The notes: a model not told the origin generated them from the sequence alone. Counted from the stretch's first letter, positions 21,401-32,112 are shown. The stretch: 64,000 nt of DNA from Euclidia mi (GCA_944739405.2 OX123190.2:22604807-22668806), one strand, 5' to 3'. Program-made: numbers and translations.

Positions 21401-24400
21401 ATTGTTCACCTGGCCGCACCTCCTCGCAGCCAGGTGTAGCCAGATATGATTTCGATACATTTTTACGTTCATAACCTTTATTTATGATTTATATATCAAA
21501 TGAAAGCTATTTTTTTTCTGATTTTGATTATATATGGTTGCCTTATTAAATCCAGCCGAAAATAAGGATTGCCGGCTGTTGAAGATTGTAAATATTTAAA
21601 GTAGAGTGAAAGAGAGTTATAGGGGGAAGTCCCGTAACGCCGGATGGCACCTAGCGCCGAACACCTACACTATCTCGACAAGTAATCTTCCACATATTTT
21701 TAAATCGTAAGCAACAATTTAAAAATATGTGGACGAGGTGCGGGATAACATATCAATACAGGATCACACAACGCGGTTTACCAGTGCTGCGACTGGGCAC
21801 AGCGGTAATAGCAGCATTTTGCTGTTTATGGCGGCAAAGCATTGCGTCACGTTACTCTATTATATAATTATTCTATATAAGGTTATATATTATGATTTAT
21901 TTTAATATGTCACTGAATATAGTGTGCCATCGGGATTCGTAAAATATGCCGGTTGGCGTAGCGGGAGTGTGAGCGACTGCTACGGCGAAGGTCGCGGGTT
22001 CGACTCCCGCTCTAGTCAAACATTTGTGTGGATGAACATGGATGTTTGTCTTGGTCTGGGTGTTTCTATGTATAATATGTATGTATTTACAAAAAAAGTA
22101 TATATGTATGTTTATCCATTATCTAGTACCCATAGTACAAGCTCTGCTTAGTTTGGGACTAGATAGTGTTGTGTGAATGTGAAAAAAAAAGTAACACACA
22201 CCCAGCCATGAAAACCTGTCTAGTGATCAAATATCTTAACAACAAACCTGGAACCAGCAGTATGAAGACGTCGACTAGTTTTTGTTTAGCAGTTGGTCAG
22301 AATATTCTAAAATTGTTAAAATTACCTGCTTTCACGATGAACAGATTAGCAACTTGACAAATAAAATGAGTGAGAAAGTGAAATAAGTGAAATTTTAACG
22401 TCGTCACCGTCGTGTAGAATTGTAGCTGAAGAGACAAAAATCATGTTATCTCCGGAAAAAGGAAAGAAATGGGCATCATGTACAATAAGAACAATAAATT
22501 AAAAATGTAGACAAACCAAACTTATGAAAGTTTATGGGAAAAGTGGAGGTAAGCTAACAAAAAGATGTCACTATCTCAAATATTCGACATAGAAAAACAC
22601 GTGTCACGACGAATCATGATGAAGACACATGGTTACAGTGCTCCAGATGCCAAGGGTGCGCTTTTGAAGCTTGCGCAGAAGTTCTTGAATGCGGAGACGT
22701 CGTCGAGATATAGACGTTCCGATGTTTTGCAGATGTCCGGCGCTAGTCTGTAAACTAATAGTGTGTTCGGTACTAGGTGCCAGTTTTTACAAAAATATTT
22801 TTCTTTATCTAAACTTAATTGAAGTTCCTGATTATATTTATACAGAAATCGTATTTTTGTTGATAGATTAAGATTACATAATTTGTTGAGTCAACAAATT
22901 CAAAATTAATTAAACTTACATTTCTTAAAATAGTTGTTACTTTATTTCCTAAAAACCTTAGGTGTCCGCCACTGGGGAACTTCACCCTATGCGTGACATC
23001 ATTTGTCAGACGAGAACGATTGATAGCTCTGCGACGCTTTTAAGCCATTGCGCATGCGTCAAATGCTAGTCAACTTGTCATCCCTTAGATTATATAACTA
23101 TTCGGTGGAGGCATACGACCCCAAGACCGTCACTAATAATCTGACATAGGTGGCCATATGGCCACCCATTACCCGTTAAAATGTAATAGAACTTAATTTA
23201 AAACTTTGAGACTTCGGTCTTCGGTCATAGACATTTTGATAATTATTCGTATAAAGATTGTGACGTATTAACATAGTAACGTTATAACTTTATCGCAAAG
23301 ATTAACCTTTTGTTCTATAGTCTGAGCTATATGGATACTTAAATTTTACAGACTAGCTTCAGTACACTGTGGGTCTTACTTATCGCATAAAAAAGGTAGT
23401 TTATTGTGGTGCTATACTACAATATTTCAATAAAAATATTGTTTCACGATAGAGTATCCTCAATTTTTTTTCGTTTATAAATGTTTTTTTGTAAAACCAT
23501 CTGCCGTAAACAACTACTAAGCCATGCAATTTTGTCATGATGTTTTCCTTCATCATAGCAAGCCAAGCTTCTAGTAACCAGAGATTCATGCAGTAAATTT
23601 GAAAACCGATGCGTTAAAATGATATTTTCACAGACTTTGTCACTGCTTAGAGTGGTTACCGGTGTTACAATAAATATCGTTTGCTTTATTCATGTTGAAA
23701 TGTTAAGTAAAATAAAAAAGCATTTTGGTGCACGTGTGAGGTTTGGTCATGGGGGAAATAATCTAACGGTTTTTTTTTATTGCCAGTCAAATTAACTATA
23801 CTGTACCCGGAGGCAAGCAGACATTGAAGATACTGAACTTCAAGGTCTGCTTGACTCAGCTAAGAACCACAATTTGTTTATTTACTCCTGTAGTTGCTTA
23901 TATAAATGCAGATCTATTTTTTTAACGGCTGACATAAATAACATTATTATGACTCTTTTCTACGTTCAAATTATTTTGTTAATATTTATATTTGATATAT
24001 TCCTTAATTTACTTGATTGAGGAATTATCATCATTCTATCGATATTTATTCTGAGTAAACCAGATCTGATGATTTATTTCAAATTTTAACGATATTCTAG
24101 CTTTCAAATTTATTTTAAATTGTCTTTTGGGATATATACCACGTACCTTTGTTTGGAGTAACCGATATTTCGGCACTGTTGCAAGCGCCATGTTCACGGA
24201 TGTATATAGCGCTTGCAACAGTGTCGAAATATCGGTTACTCCAAACAAAGGTACGTGGTATATATCCCGAAAGACAATTTAAAACAAGTTTAAATGACCA
24301 CGAAAGTTTAAATTCCTATATTATCAAATTTTGTGTGAACCGACGAAAATTCGAAACGTCTTTTGTATATATTATAATATCTTACTCTTACACTAGAAAG

Positions 24401-26010
24401 AATTCATAAGTCAAAGTTAATATATTGGGTATAACTGCTGTTTTTATGCGGTTTCTATGTATATTCCTTATTCTTAGGAGCTGTCTGACACATTATGTTA
24501 CGCGTATAACTCTCTTTCACTCTACCTTAAATATTTACAATCTTCAACAGCCGGCAACCCTTATTTGCGGCTGGATTTAATAAGGCAACCATATATAATC
24601 AGAATCAGAAAAAAAATCTTTCAATTGATATATAAATCATAAATAAACGTTATGAACGTAAAAATGTATCGAAATCATATCTGGTTACACCTGGCTGCGA
24701 GGAGGTGCGGACAGGTGAACAATGGCAACCGTGGTTTTTCAGAATCTTTATATGTATAGCCGTGATGTAGGCAATATTTTACTTATAAAACAAATGAACG
24801 AAAGTATCTTCCAAAAATCAATTAACAATCACTTAATTAAACATACTTGCGGCCAAATTTTAATAGGCAACCTAGTAGATATGTATTCTCCTAATCATAA
24901 ATATACTTAAACATTTGGTTTTAAGCAAAAACTCGATGAGTGCACTAATTTGTCGTGGGATCTCATAAGTTACCAAAAACTGTCAAATTTCATTCGATCT
25001 TGAACTCAAGTTTTAATTAAAATTTGATAGCTTGTTTAATCTGATGTACCGTAAACTATACAATACGCACAAGTACAACGATGCCGCGTATTCTATTTAT
25101 TAATTATAATTTATTTTTCAGATACCTCAGAAGTGGTTGTTCATTTCATGATTTACATTGCACTTATAGAGTTGGCAATTCTACAGCACGTATGATTGTT
25201 AAAGACACTTGTGAAGCTATTATAAATAATATGTACGGTATATGTATGCCAATATTGACAGAAACAAATCTTAAAGAGATTGCCGAAGGATTTTTTAAAT
25301 ACGCTAACTTTCCTAATTGCATTGGAGCCGTAGATGGAAAACATATTCGAGTGATAAAGCCTGGCCACAGTGGCTCCCATTACTACAATTTTAAACATTT
25401 TTATTCTATTGTTCTTTTAGCAGTTTGTGACGCTAATTACTACTTTACTGCCATTGATATTGGATGTTATGGAAAAAGCTCTGATAATACTATTCTCGAA
25501 AACAGTACATGGTTCAAAAAATTTATAGATGGGTCATACAACATCCCGGAACCTGTCCCTATTTCCAATAATGGTCCCTACATTCCATACGTATTTATTG
25601 GCGATGAAGGCTTTCGTTTGTCCGAACATGTAATGAGACCTTTCGCTGGTAAACATTTATCGATAAAAAAGAAAGTTTTTAACTATAGACTGACACGTGC
25701 AAGAAGATACATCGAAACTACATTTGGAATACTATCTAATAAATGGAGAATATTTCATCGGCCTCCTAATGTATCCATAGATTTTAGCGAGAAAATAGTA
25801 AAGGCGTGCTGTTTGTTGCACAACTTTGTACGAAATAGAGATGGGTTTAGATTTGAAAATACCTTGGACATGTGTGGAATCGAGGATGCTTTGGGATCAA
25901 CCATATTGCCACAGCAAGCACAGCAAACGGGAACAGATTTACGAAATATATATGCTGATTATTTTATAAGGGACGAAGGTTCGGTTCCGTGGCAGTTATC
26001 AAAAATTTAA
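18485..26010 (+). CDS. Harbinger transposase (DDE_Tnp_4, HARBI1-like), two exons
   Basis: Exon 1 is 18485-18777 and exon 2 is 25122-26010; joined, they would give about 393 residues, normal for the family. The junction is in phase: CTAAG|GTGTTA (weak donor) to TTTTTCAG|ATACC (good acceptor) gives ERLAISLR + YLRSGCSFHDLH. The DDE residues are the Asp of IGAVDGKHI (about 169), the Asp of VFIGDEGF (about 259) and the Glu of RRYIETTFG (about 296). Exon 1 has one in-frame TGA at 18530, probably a CpG-decayed Arg codon, so this copy is likely inactive. Exon 2 is open throughout. The intron is 6.3 kb and contains exon 2 of the MADF gene on the other strand. The enzyme would cut and paste the element. 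Confidence 0.8.
18828..19065 (+). mobile_element. SINE family E, diverged copy
   Basis: A tRNA-like head (B box TGTTCGATTCC at about 18885) is followed by a body ending in ATGTTTATCAGTTATC and CCATAGTACATGTCTGC, matching the copies at 21949 and 49771. It lies in the transposase intron. Confidence 0.7.
19400..19881 (-). pseudogene. LINE reverse-transcriptase C-terminal fragment
   Basis: The minus strand at 19881-19645 reads SSRYLGVILDCKLSRNSHMENKL, then WGLSPKIVLWLYKTVIRPIV, which is the connection region after the RT catalytic core in Jockey/R1-like LINEs. Broken similarity continues to about 19400 (ALEVLL). The catalytic box itself is absent. It is an insertion in the Harbinger intron. Confidence 0.75.
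20000..20050 (-). mobile_element. SINE family B fragment
   Basis: The words 'aatagggggcgagcctcttg' and 'ctaccgggca' match the body of the SINE B copy at 41986-42040. Confidence 0.55.
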
Positions 26011-26246
26011 TAAGTAAAATAATAAAGCTTCACTGCTTGTTGAATGAATGAGTTTTATAAAATTTGCTTACCAATTTCACTTTTCTCTTTGCCAGATTTT
26101 TCATGGAAATTTGTACTAAACTTAGAACAAACGGTTTCCCAAGCTTTTATTTTTTCTATTTTATTATTGTATATCGATAGGCGTGAATCCCATATAGCAG
26201 GATTCTTTTCGATTTCAATTATAAATTGCTCCGTGTCAAAAGCCAT
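20171..26246 (-). CDS. MADF-BESS DNA-binding protein of the Harbinger element, two exons
   Basis: Exon 1 is 26246-26072 on the minus strand, with a good start context (GCCATGG). Exon 2 is 20829-20171. The donor G|GTAAGC at 26071 and acceptor TTTTGCAG at 20830 join in phase to give KSEI-A-LSLQKRWKSIKDC. The product is about 277 residues with no stop. The MADF domain covers residues 1-95 (AFDTEQFIIEIEKNPAIWD ... LQKRWKSIKDCF). A KKKK basic patch follows, then a BESS motif (DADKHFLLSLYNDF) in the C-terminal third and an acidic tail. MADF binds DNA and BESS mediates protein contacts; such proteins assist PIF-type transposases. The 5.2 kb intron contains transposase exon 2 on the opposite strand. 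An upstream in-frame Met at 26264 is possible. Confidence 0.8.
21949..22190 (+). mobile_element. tRNA-derived SINE, family E
   Basis: The A box TGGCGTAGCGG at 21954 and B box GGTTCGACTCC at about 22000 give an RNA polymerase III promoter. The body ends TTTGGGACTAGATAGTG, followed by an A run at 22181-22190. The tRNA part lacks a matching acceptor stem, so it is not a tRNA gene. Confidence 0.9.
22191..24110. other. Unassigned spacer
   Basis: No recognised gene. Short frames at 22565-22753 and 23401-23589 show no motif. The sequence is AT-rich and lies between the two inverted arms. Confidence 0.4.
24111..24286. repeat. Near-perfect long hairpin
   Basis: Core arms 24129-24188 and 24209-24268 are 60 bases each with a single mismatch and a 20-base loop. 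Pairing continues outward to about 24111 and 24286. Mirror-image frames starting MFGVTDIS arise on both strands from this symmetry. Confidence 0.9.
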
Positions 26247-26286
26247 GGCGACAGCAGAACACAAGTGTCAGAACGATATTATTTGA

Positions 26287-26497
26287 GGTACAGTTATGTA
26301 TCTATTATGTATTTTTATTAATTTATTTGAAGTCTTTTTCCACCGTGACATTGGCAAAATCATAGACTAATATATATTATAATTGGAGATAGACTGGCAA
26401 CTGTCAATTTGATCAGATCTTAGCGTTGAGCGCTACCTGAATGCCACTCAAGGAACTAAACGAAATATTTTTTAGCTATCGCTACGTAACATACGTA
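26287..26497. other. Unassigned; expected right Harbinger end not found
   Basis: I looked here for the inverse of the left terminus (an AAGTGTGCGGTGTAAGGGCC-like sequence) and did not find it. Confidence 0.4.
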
Positions 26498-26603
26498 ATT
26501 GTATTAAAAGTCGAATGTTTGTGATATTTCCCATATAACGTTTTCCCAAAAGAAAAACGTTATTACATGGGAAATATCACGAACATTTGACTTTTAATAC
26601 AAT
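26498..26603. repeat. Imperfect palindrome, about 45 bp arms
   Basis: ATTGTATTAAAAGTC and TGATATTTCCCAT on the left return inverted on the right (ATGGGAAATATCA, GACTTTTAATACAAT), and the ACGTT words flank the centre. Only a few mismatches are present. Confidence 0.85.
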
Positions 26604-27641
26604 TTCAAAGTTCACGAAGTATCATTTCGACTGATTTACATTAAGAAATTAAACACTTTACTAGAGAAAATAAATATGTTAATTCCTAATCTGAATCGGC
26701 CAAATCAGTTACAATGGGTTCGGATTAGAGGTCCTGCTGTATAGGTATATTTAGTTAGGAATAAATAATGCAAAAATATAATATCAAATGTATTTATTTA
26801 GCTATACATTAATTTTACACCAGTTTGTGTTTCTCTTTATCTGCTCTTTCCTTTAATATATTGATTTCGAGCCTGTTGTATAATAGGATCCATACCATAA
26901 TTATAAAAGCTCTTGCCAGTAAAATGAGCAGAACACTACACTTAGATATATGGTCCAAACTCCATTAGGAGGGCCTATCTTAAATATGTCACAAACACTA
27001 CACAAACAACACAGGTAATGCTGAAATAGGTATTCCTGAATATTATACGTAGGTACTGAAGCTCAACTCTACGTAAATACCAATAAAATACAAGAATCAC
27101 AAGAAAAAAACATGTAAACACACAGCCGGCAAATTTTCTAGTGACAATGACATTACTGACATTTAGTTTAATTTATTGTTTGTTTTTAATTTATGTAACG
27201 GTTTCCATTGTTTGCCAACAAAAAATATTTGTGGTCATGCAAAATTGTTTCAAACTAGTAAAATAATATAATAATAATGGTAATAAAAGTTAGTTTTTTT
27301 TTATAAATAAATTCTTATAAAACTTTGGATTTATCAAAGAAAATATCAATTTTGACAATTTGTGTAGAGTACCATGGCAACACTGACAAAAAAGTTCCCT
27401 CGATTGACAATTAGATGGCATTATTCACAAAAATAAAAGTTGTTCGACAGTTACCAGGGCATGGGCAAAATCATCGATCCAACCGATGGAGCCACACAAC
27501 AAAAAAAAAAACAAATACTCTGTGAGAACGAAATGCGAATCACGCGCGTTTTTCTTAGAATAAACCTCTGTGGTTTACGGATGACTGGGATGACACAACT
27601 ATTAGAAGTAGACAAAGAGTAATTTATGTTTCATATACATA
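26604..27641. other. Unassigned AT-rich stretch
   Basis: I see no gene or repeat I can name. The short plus-strand frame at 27440-27622 has no motif. Confidence 0.4.
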
Positions 27642-28017
27642 TAGTCCGTTCACAGTTACTTTACCTCTAGCTGTTAGATTGGCCAACCTGGGCGTTGTGT
27701 TGCTATATTTGGTATATAATACTCCCATTTTAAATATACATTATTGCTAAATATGTACTTATTTTTTTATTGCCTAAGCGATCGTATTAAATATTTGGAA
27801 GTAATGTTTGTAACAAAACCTCTTGATATTGGCATGGCTATATGCATGTACATTTATTTTGTCACGAAATAACTAATTTCCTATGAAGATAAGTACTTAG
27901 TTATAATAAAAATGTTGTATTTTTGATACATAAAGGTAAACGCATCATAATTACGCCAACGTGAGGTTCTAATTATCAAATACAAAAACTGCAAATTTAA
28001 TTTTCATATTTATTTTG

Positions 28018-28090
28018 AATAAGAATGATGTGGGTGTAATATTACACCTCTGCCTACCCCTGCATGGAAACAGGCGTGAGTCTATAAGAA
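28018..28090 (+). mobile_element. SINE B / LINE tail fragment
   Basis: GTGGGTGTAATATTACACC, then CTCTGCCTACCCCTG and ACAGGCGTGAGTCTATA match the 3' tail shared by the SINE at 41886-42075 and the minus-strand LINE ending near 43505. Confidence 0.7.
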
Positions 28091-28109
28091 TGATCCATGT
28101 GGACTGCCA

Positions 28110-28500
28110 CTGTTATGATGATTCGTAACTGCTGTCATATCCTGTATCAGACTCAGAATTTAATTCTATTATGAACCTGTCCATTTCAGCATCCGTAGAC
28201 CCATCTGTTTCAGGAAGCTTGTCTTCAATGTGGCGCTCATGTTTGCATTGTTTTTGTCAGTCTTTTGCAGTGATAGATTGAAAAGCTTCTTCAGCTAAAT
28301 TCACAATGTTGGTTGCCTCTTGTCCTAAATTTTTTGCTTGTGACTCGCCTTTTAATGAGACTCCACATAAGTTCAATTGCGTTTAGCTCGCAGTGGTACG
28401 GCGGTAATCTAACCACTTTGCGGCCATGAGCTTCAAGCATTTGAATTTTTGAAGCATTTCCACTAATATTGGGTAAAATGTTATGCACGGGTAACCCTAT
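28110..28500 (-). pseudogene. DDE_3-type transposase, C-terminal remnant
   Basis: The minus strand reads LEAHGRKVVRLPPYHCELN then AIELMWSLIKRRV; the HCELNAIELMW block is the conserved region containing the last acidic catalytic residue of this family. After a frameshift near 28330 the continuation is EATNIVNLAEEAFQSITAKD. A stop follows where these proteins usually have Trp, then the acidic tail SESDTGYDSSYESS. The N-terminal DNA-binding region and first two acidic residues are gone. Related to the remnant at 51340-51663. Confidence 0.75.
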
Positions 28501-28703
28501 ATTATATTCCTGTCATCACAGAGTACAATTCCAACATAAAGAAAATAAACACCGACATCTGTCAGAGGTAAAATAACTGTGAACGGACTGTAGTATCAAT
28601 TGCATAGTATCATAAAAACCTTTTTGGCTCCATCTCCACCTATCAATAACTACAGAACTAATTTAATAAAGTAGGTAGTATGCTATATAAATATATTTTT
28701 TGG

Positions 28704-28704
<1 letters not shown>

Positions 28705-28765
<61 letters not shown>
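28705..28765. repeat. (TA)n microsatellite, about 30 units
   Basis: An uninterrupted TA run of about 60 bases. Confidence 0.98.
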
Positions 28766-28771
<6 letters not shown>

Positions 28772-28849
28772 AAGTCGTGTCCCTCGGGATTATTTTGGGT
28801 TCCTTCTATTTGGCAGAATCTTGATACCCCGAATGTTTTTAAGGCATAA

Positions 28850-28927
28850 AAATGATTTAGCATAGACATGCTAAATCATTTCATGTAAACATTCTGCCAA
28901 TCAGTGGATTGGCAGAATGTTTACATG
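28850..28927. repeat. Two adjacent perfect hairpins
   Basis: Hairpin 1 has 14 bp arms (28850-28863 and 28868-28881) and a 4-base loop. Hairpin 2 has 21 bp arms (28882-28902 and 28907-28927) and a 4-base loop. They abut with no spacer. Confidence 0.95.
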
Positions 28928-29019
28928 CCCAAATTTGCAACAGCATACTTTTAAATGGCAAAACTTTTGACAGAAACGAATCGACGCAGAACCGACTTTA
29001 CTATTCTTGTCTGCCCTAC

Positions 29020-29270
29020 CCCTAGAGTGTAATTTAAAATCGCGTAGGCGCGGAGGTGTAGGGCCGCCCGCGAGCCGAGGAGCAGGTGGTTTGAAGGCTC
29101 GCTGGCTTCGGCTTGCTGGCCGGCTTCGCCGCCCAGCCTCAGCCGCGGCCGTGAGCGTTGAAACCATCTGCGACGATAAGCTCGCGTGAGGGCGCCCAAA
29201 CCACGCAGCGCCGGAGCCGAACGCAGAGCAGGCACGCAGGCAGAACGATGCTTGATGCATGATGCATGCC
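29020..29270. other. CpG-rich island
   Basis: About 250 bases of GC-rich sequence in otherwise AT-rich surroundings. Frames on both strands are Arg/Ala/Pro-rich and show no domain. It could be a transposon 5' region or a diverged promoter; I cannot tell which. Confidence 0.5.
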
Positions 29271-30769
29271 TGCTTTTCAATTATTATGGACAATAAATTT
29301 ATGCCTAAAGATGATTCGGACTAACAAAATTATGAGTTTCGAATTTATGACAAGTGAGTGAATGCCAAACAACTTTCTGCGAAATGAAGATTATGCTATA
29401 TGCGTTGATATGCAAAATAATATAATGACGACAAAAGTTCTGCTTTAAAAGGTAGACCCGTTAATTTTACATAAACCCGTGGTACACGGCTTTAGTAGAT
29501 AAGACAAGAACTAAAAATAATAATTGTACCTAAGTTGCCTTGAAAAGTAGGTACCAAGGTAATAGAACTGAATAGAAGTGGTTATAAAGGTATCTATCAG
29601 TTAGTAATTTGTTTTGAAAAATATATACCAGGTAACAGAAATCAATAGTTAAGTTATTAGTCCCTGATAAACAAGTGAAAAGACACTACAAGGCATGAAT
29701 ATGAAAACTTAACACTTTTAAATGTAGTACCGCATTTTAAATATTAAAAACCTTACGACATTAAATAATAATTAAAACACAGATTAATAAATTTTTACAC
29801 TTTGTATTGTTTTTTATCGTCATCGTCATCAAAATAAATTTTCCTTAAATTCTTTTGCTGACTGTACCTTTATCAACACTAGTACATGCGTATCATTAGG
29901 GCCGTATCAGTACCAGTGCTATTTCACAGGGGGTATGGGTTAAAAATTCCTAATAAGGAGCGAATCTGGAGGGGCGTATGGACTCGGAGCCTCTTATTTC
30001 ACAGGGCGTACAGGGCTCGCAGCCCACACATGCCCGCGCCACTGTAGTAATGTACAGAGATGGCAGAGATTCAAGTCGTACAAACTAACGAAAGGAGATG
30101 TACCATTTGGCCATACATTATGGGCCTGGCACGGCCAAACACGACACCATGTGTGTTTTGAAGATAAATGACTACTCTATTAACCTGTATATTTTTTTTT
30201 TAAATAACTTTTGGTGGAAATAAGATACGAGATATTTGAAATGGAAATTATTCCGCAACTAAATATACCTCAAAATTGAATTTTAACATAAATATAATAC
30301 CTAGATGTAAATAAAGGTATGTCTTTGCGTCTTAAAGAACAAAAACTACATAAAGAGTGGCCAATAATAATGAATAATCACCTGTGTACTAGGGAACCTC
30401 GTACTATGTATACTCGTCCAAAAAAGCTAACCACAATCACAAACACCGCTGCATATTCTTAGCATGTGTAGACGGTACTGATCATTATTATTGAATTTAT
30501 ATTCAATTACATTACATTAAAACCGTACGAAAACACCAATAAATCAGAGCAAAATATTTACGATACACAGTAGCAACACGAATGACATAACAGATAAAAA
30601 AAGTGTTGCAAATGGTTTGAAAAAATATTTCTACTATCGATTAAAAAACAAAACGATTTTTACCGATTAATAATTATGGAATGTATAATAAATTATACAT
30701 TTCTTGATTCTTTTTACAAATATACTTATAAAGTAAATAAAATATATTTTTTTCTAATATAATAATAAT
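29271..30769. other. Unassigned stretch
   Basis: No supportable gene. Around 29930-30010 the phrase TATTTCACAGGG occurs twice as TGCTATTTCACAGGGGG and TTATTTCACAGGGCG, a degenerate local duplication. Confidence 0.4.
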
Positions 30770-30967
30770 AGTAGATTGTATGACAAGGGAGCAAAATAGT
30801 ATTTTTACGGCGAGGGCGCTACTTTGAATCACGAGCGAAGCGAAGGATTCTAGAATAGAATCCCGAGCGTAGCGAGGGATTCTAACGTAGAATCCTGAGC
30901 CCAGCGAGTGATTCAAAGTACATTGCCCGAGGAAAAAATAATTTGCTCTCGAGTCATATACTCTACT
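30770..30967. mobile_element. 198 bp MITE
   Basis: AGTAGATTGTATGAC then AGGGAGCAAAAT at the left end returns as the imperfect inverse at the right (ATTTGCTCTCGAGTCATATACTCTACT). The middle carries three degenerate GCGAAGCGA(A/G)GGATTCTA-like units. It is non-coding. Confidence 0.7.
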
Positions 30968-31771
30968 TTTCATCCCCTTTCTATGAGAAAATAAATAATT
31001 TTCTGTTCGTGGGTAATAATTTTTGTACGTCATTGTTAGCTTTGTAGTTATTGTTTCAGGAGTTAAAGCATTCACTTTCATAACTCGACGCAGAACTCAT
31101 TATTTTTGCGAAATTCAATAAAGTATATACCTACTGATTACGAGTACAGAGACGTAATTCGCGGCGCGCGCTTTTTTTTTTTTGTTAGCGCAGGACACGC
31201 CCGTACAGCCAATACCGTAATACGTACCAGCCAGTTATTCATACAATTTGTGTTCGATTTCTATGTGTGATATACGTTCCAAATTCAAATCACTTTGCCG
31301 CCCCGCTAAAAAGCTCTGAACAGAAAAGAGCTATTTTGCTCCCGCTAAAAGAGGAACAAAGCGACACTTTTCGAATAGAAGGGATGAAAAAATATTATTT
31401 TCTTAAAACAATTTCTGCCAACCATACTTCATTTTATTTTTAATGCTGGCAACATAAGACATTCATCCGCTATTACCATAGCCTATTCAAAATAATTAAT
31501 CTTTAAAAACTAAATTCTTTCACCGATACTCTATCAAGAAACGAAAAAGATTTAAAAATTTTAAAAATTATATGTTTAATTTCAACGATTCACAACTTTC
31601 TGGCCGCTGCAGGCCGTATTTGGTATTTCTCCTTTGTGGTTTTAAAATTTTCGTGTGAGTCGCTGTGACTCATGTTGTTAATTAAGGGCTAATAGACAAA
31701 TGAGCATGTATTTTACAATTACTGATCAATTATACATGTGAACGAAATATGGTCACCATATTCGTAGCGTT
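30968..31771. other. Unassigned stretch
   Basis: At 31290-31375 GAGCTATTTTGCTCCCGC is reminiscent of the MITE's terminal word (GGGAGCAAAATAG), so part may be another diverged copy. Nothing else is recognised. Confidence 0.35.
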
Positions 31772-32112
31772 AACCCAGTTGCAACTCGGGGTCCGTTTAC
31801 GAATCTAACCGGATTGAACTGAATATATTAGCTTTTTCATGGAGCGACTATCTGTATGACCTCCGCAACCCAAAGGGATTGCGATATAGCATACTTTGGA
31901 TTAGTGTCAGTTTATTCAGGTACCTACTGACTCCTTATAACGGCTATCAAAGATCTTCATGACAGCCACGACCAACGGCTTCACGTGCTCTCCAAGGTAC
32001 TCGGCTGGCGAGCATTAACGATCCAATAATGCACATAACTCCTAAAAGTCAGTGATGCACGCCGTGGATTCGTACCCGATACCCTCTACAAGACAGTCTG
32101 TTGGTATCTCTG
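31772..32112 (-). mobile_element. SINE family C, copy 1
   Basis: On the minus strand a degenerate tRNA-like head (GGTATCGGGTACGAATCC near 32080) leads into a body with GTCATGAAGATCTTTGATAG and GGGTTGCGGAGGTCATACAG. The tail is AACTGGGTTAACGCTA at 31772-31787. Confidence 0.8.

Larger units (their letters stand above)
21161..24963. mobile_element. Long inverted-repeat element inside the Harbinger introns
   Basis: The arm at 21161-21621 (461 bp) and the arm at 24505-24963 (459 bp) are inverted copies with roughly 90% identity. The outer ends read AGATCCCGCGACAAATTAG and its inverse. The spacer of about 2.9 kb contains a SINE and a near-perfect hairpin. No transposase is visible and I see no convincing target duplication. 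The 80-residue frames at 21151-21393 (-) and 24722-24910 (+) are the two arms read in mirror image and show no known domain. Confidence 0.75.
18295..26264 (+). mobile_element. PIF/Harbinger element with transposase and MADF-BESS genes
   Basis: The left end starts GGCCCTTACACCGCACACTT at 18295, with a related block (ACACCGCACACTTGAAG) about 80 bases further in. A two-exon transposase runs on + (18485-26010) and a two-exon MADF-BESS gene on - (26246-20171). A matching right terminus is not visible after 26264, so the right end is lost or diverged. The element lies against the broken copia RT. Later insertions (SINE E copies, a LINE relic and a long inverted repeat) fill its introns. Confidence 0.75.
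27642..28590 (-). mobile_element. Tc1/mariner-like (DDE_3) DNA transposon relic
   Basis: The ends are inverted: AGTCCGTTCACAGTTA then TTTACCTCT at 27643, and its inverse ending at 28590. TA flanks each side (27640-27641 and 28591-28592), as expected for the Tc1/mariner superfamily. At 949 bp it has lost most of its transposase; the C-terminal part remains on the minus strand. Confidence 0.8.

Noticed and set aside
22565..22871. Possible small gene (MSLSQIFDIEKHVSRRIM start)
   Set aside because: No recognisable domain, no promoter or splice signals, and it sits in the spacer of a mobile inverted repeat.
28951..29293. Arg/Ala/Ser-rich proteins over the GC patch
   Set aside because: Overlapping frames on both strands with no domain; expected from GC-rich sequence.
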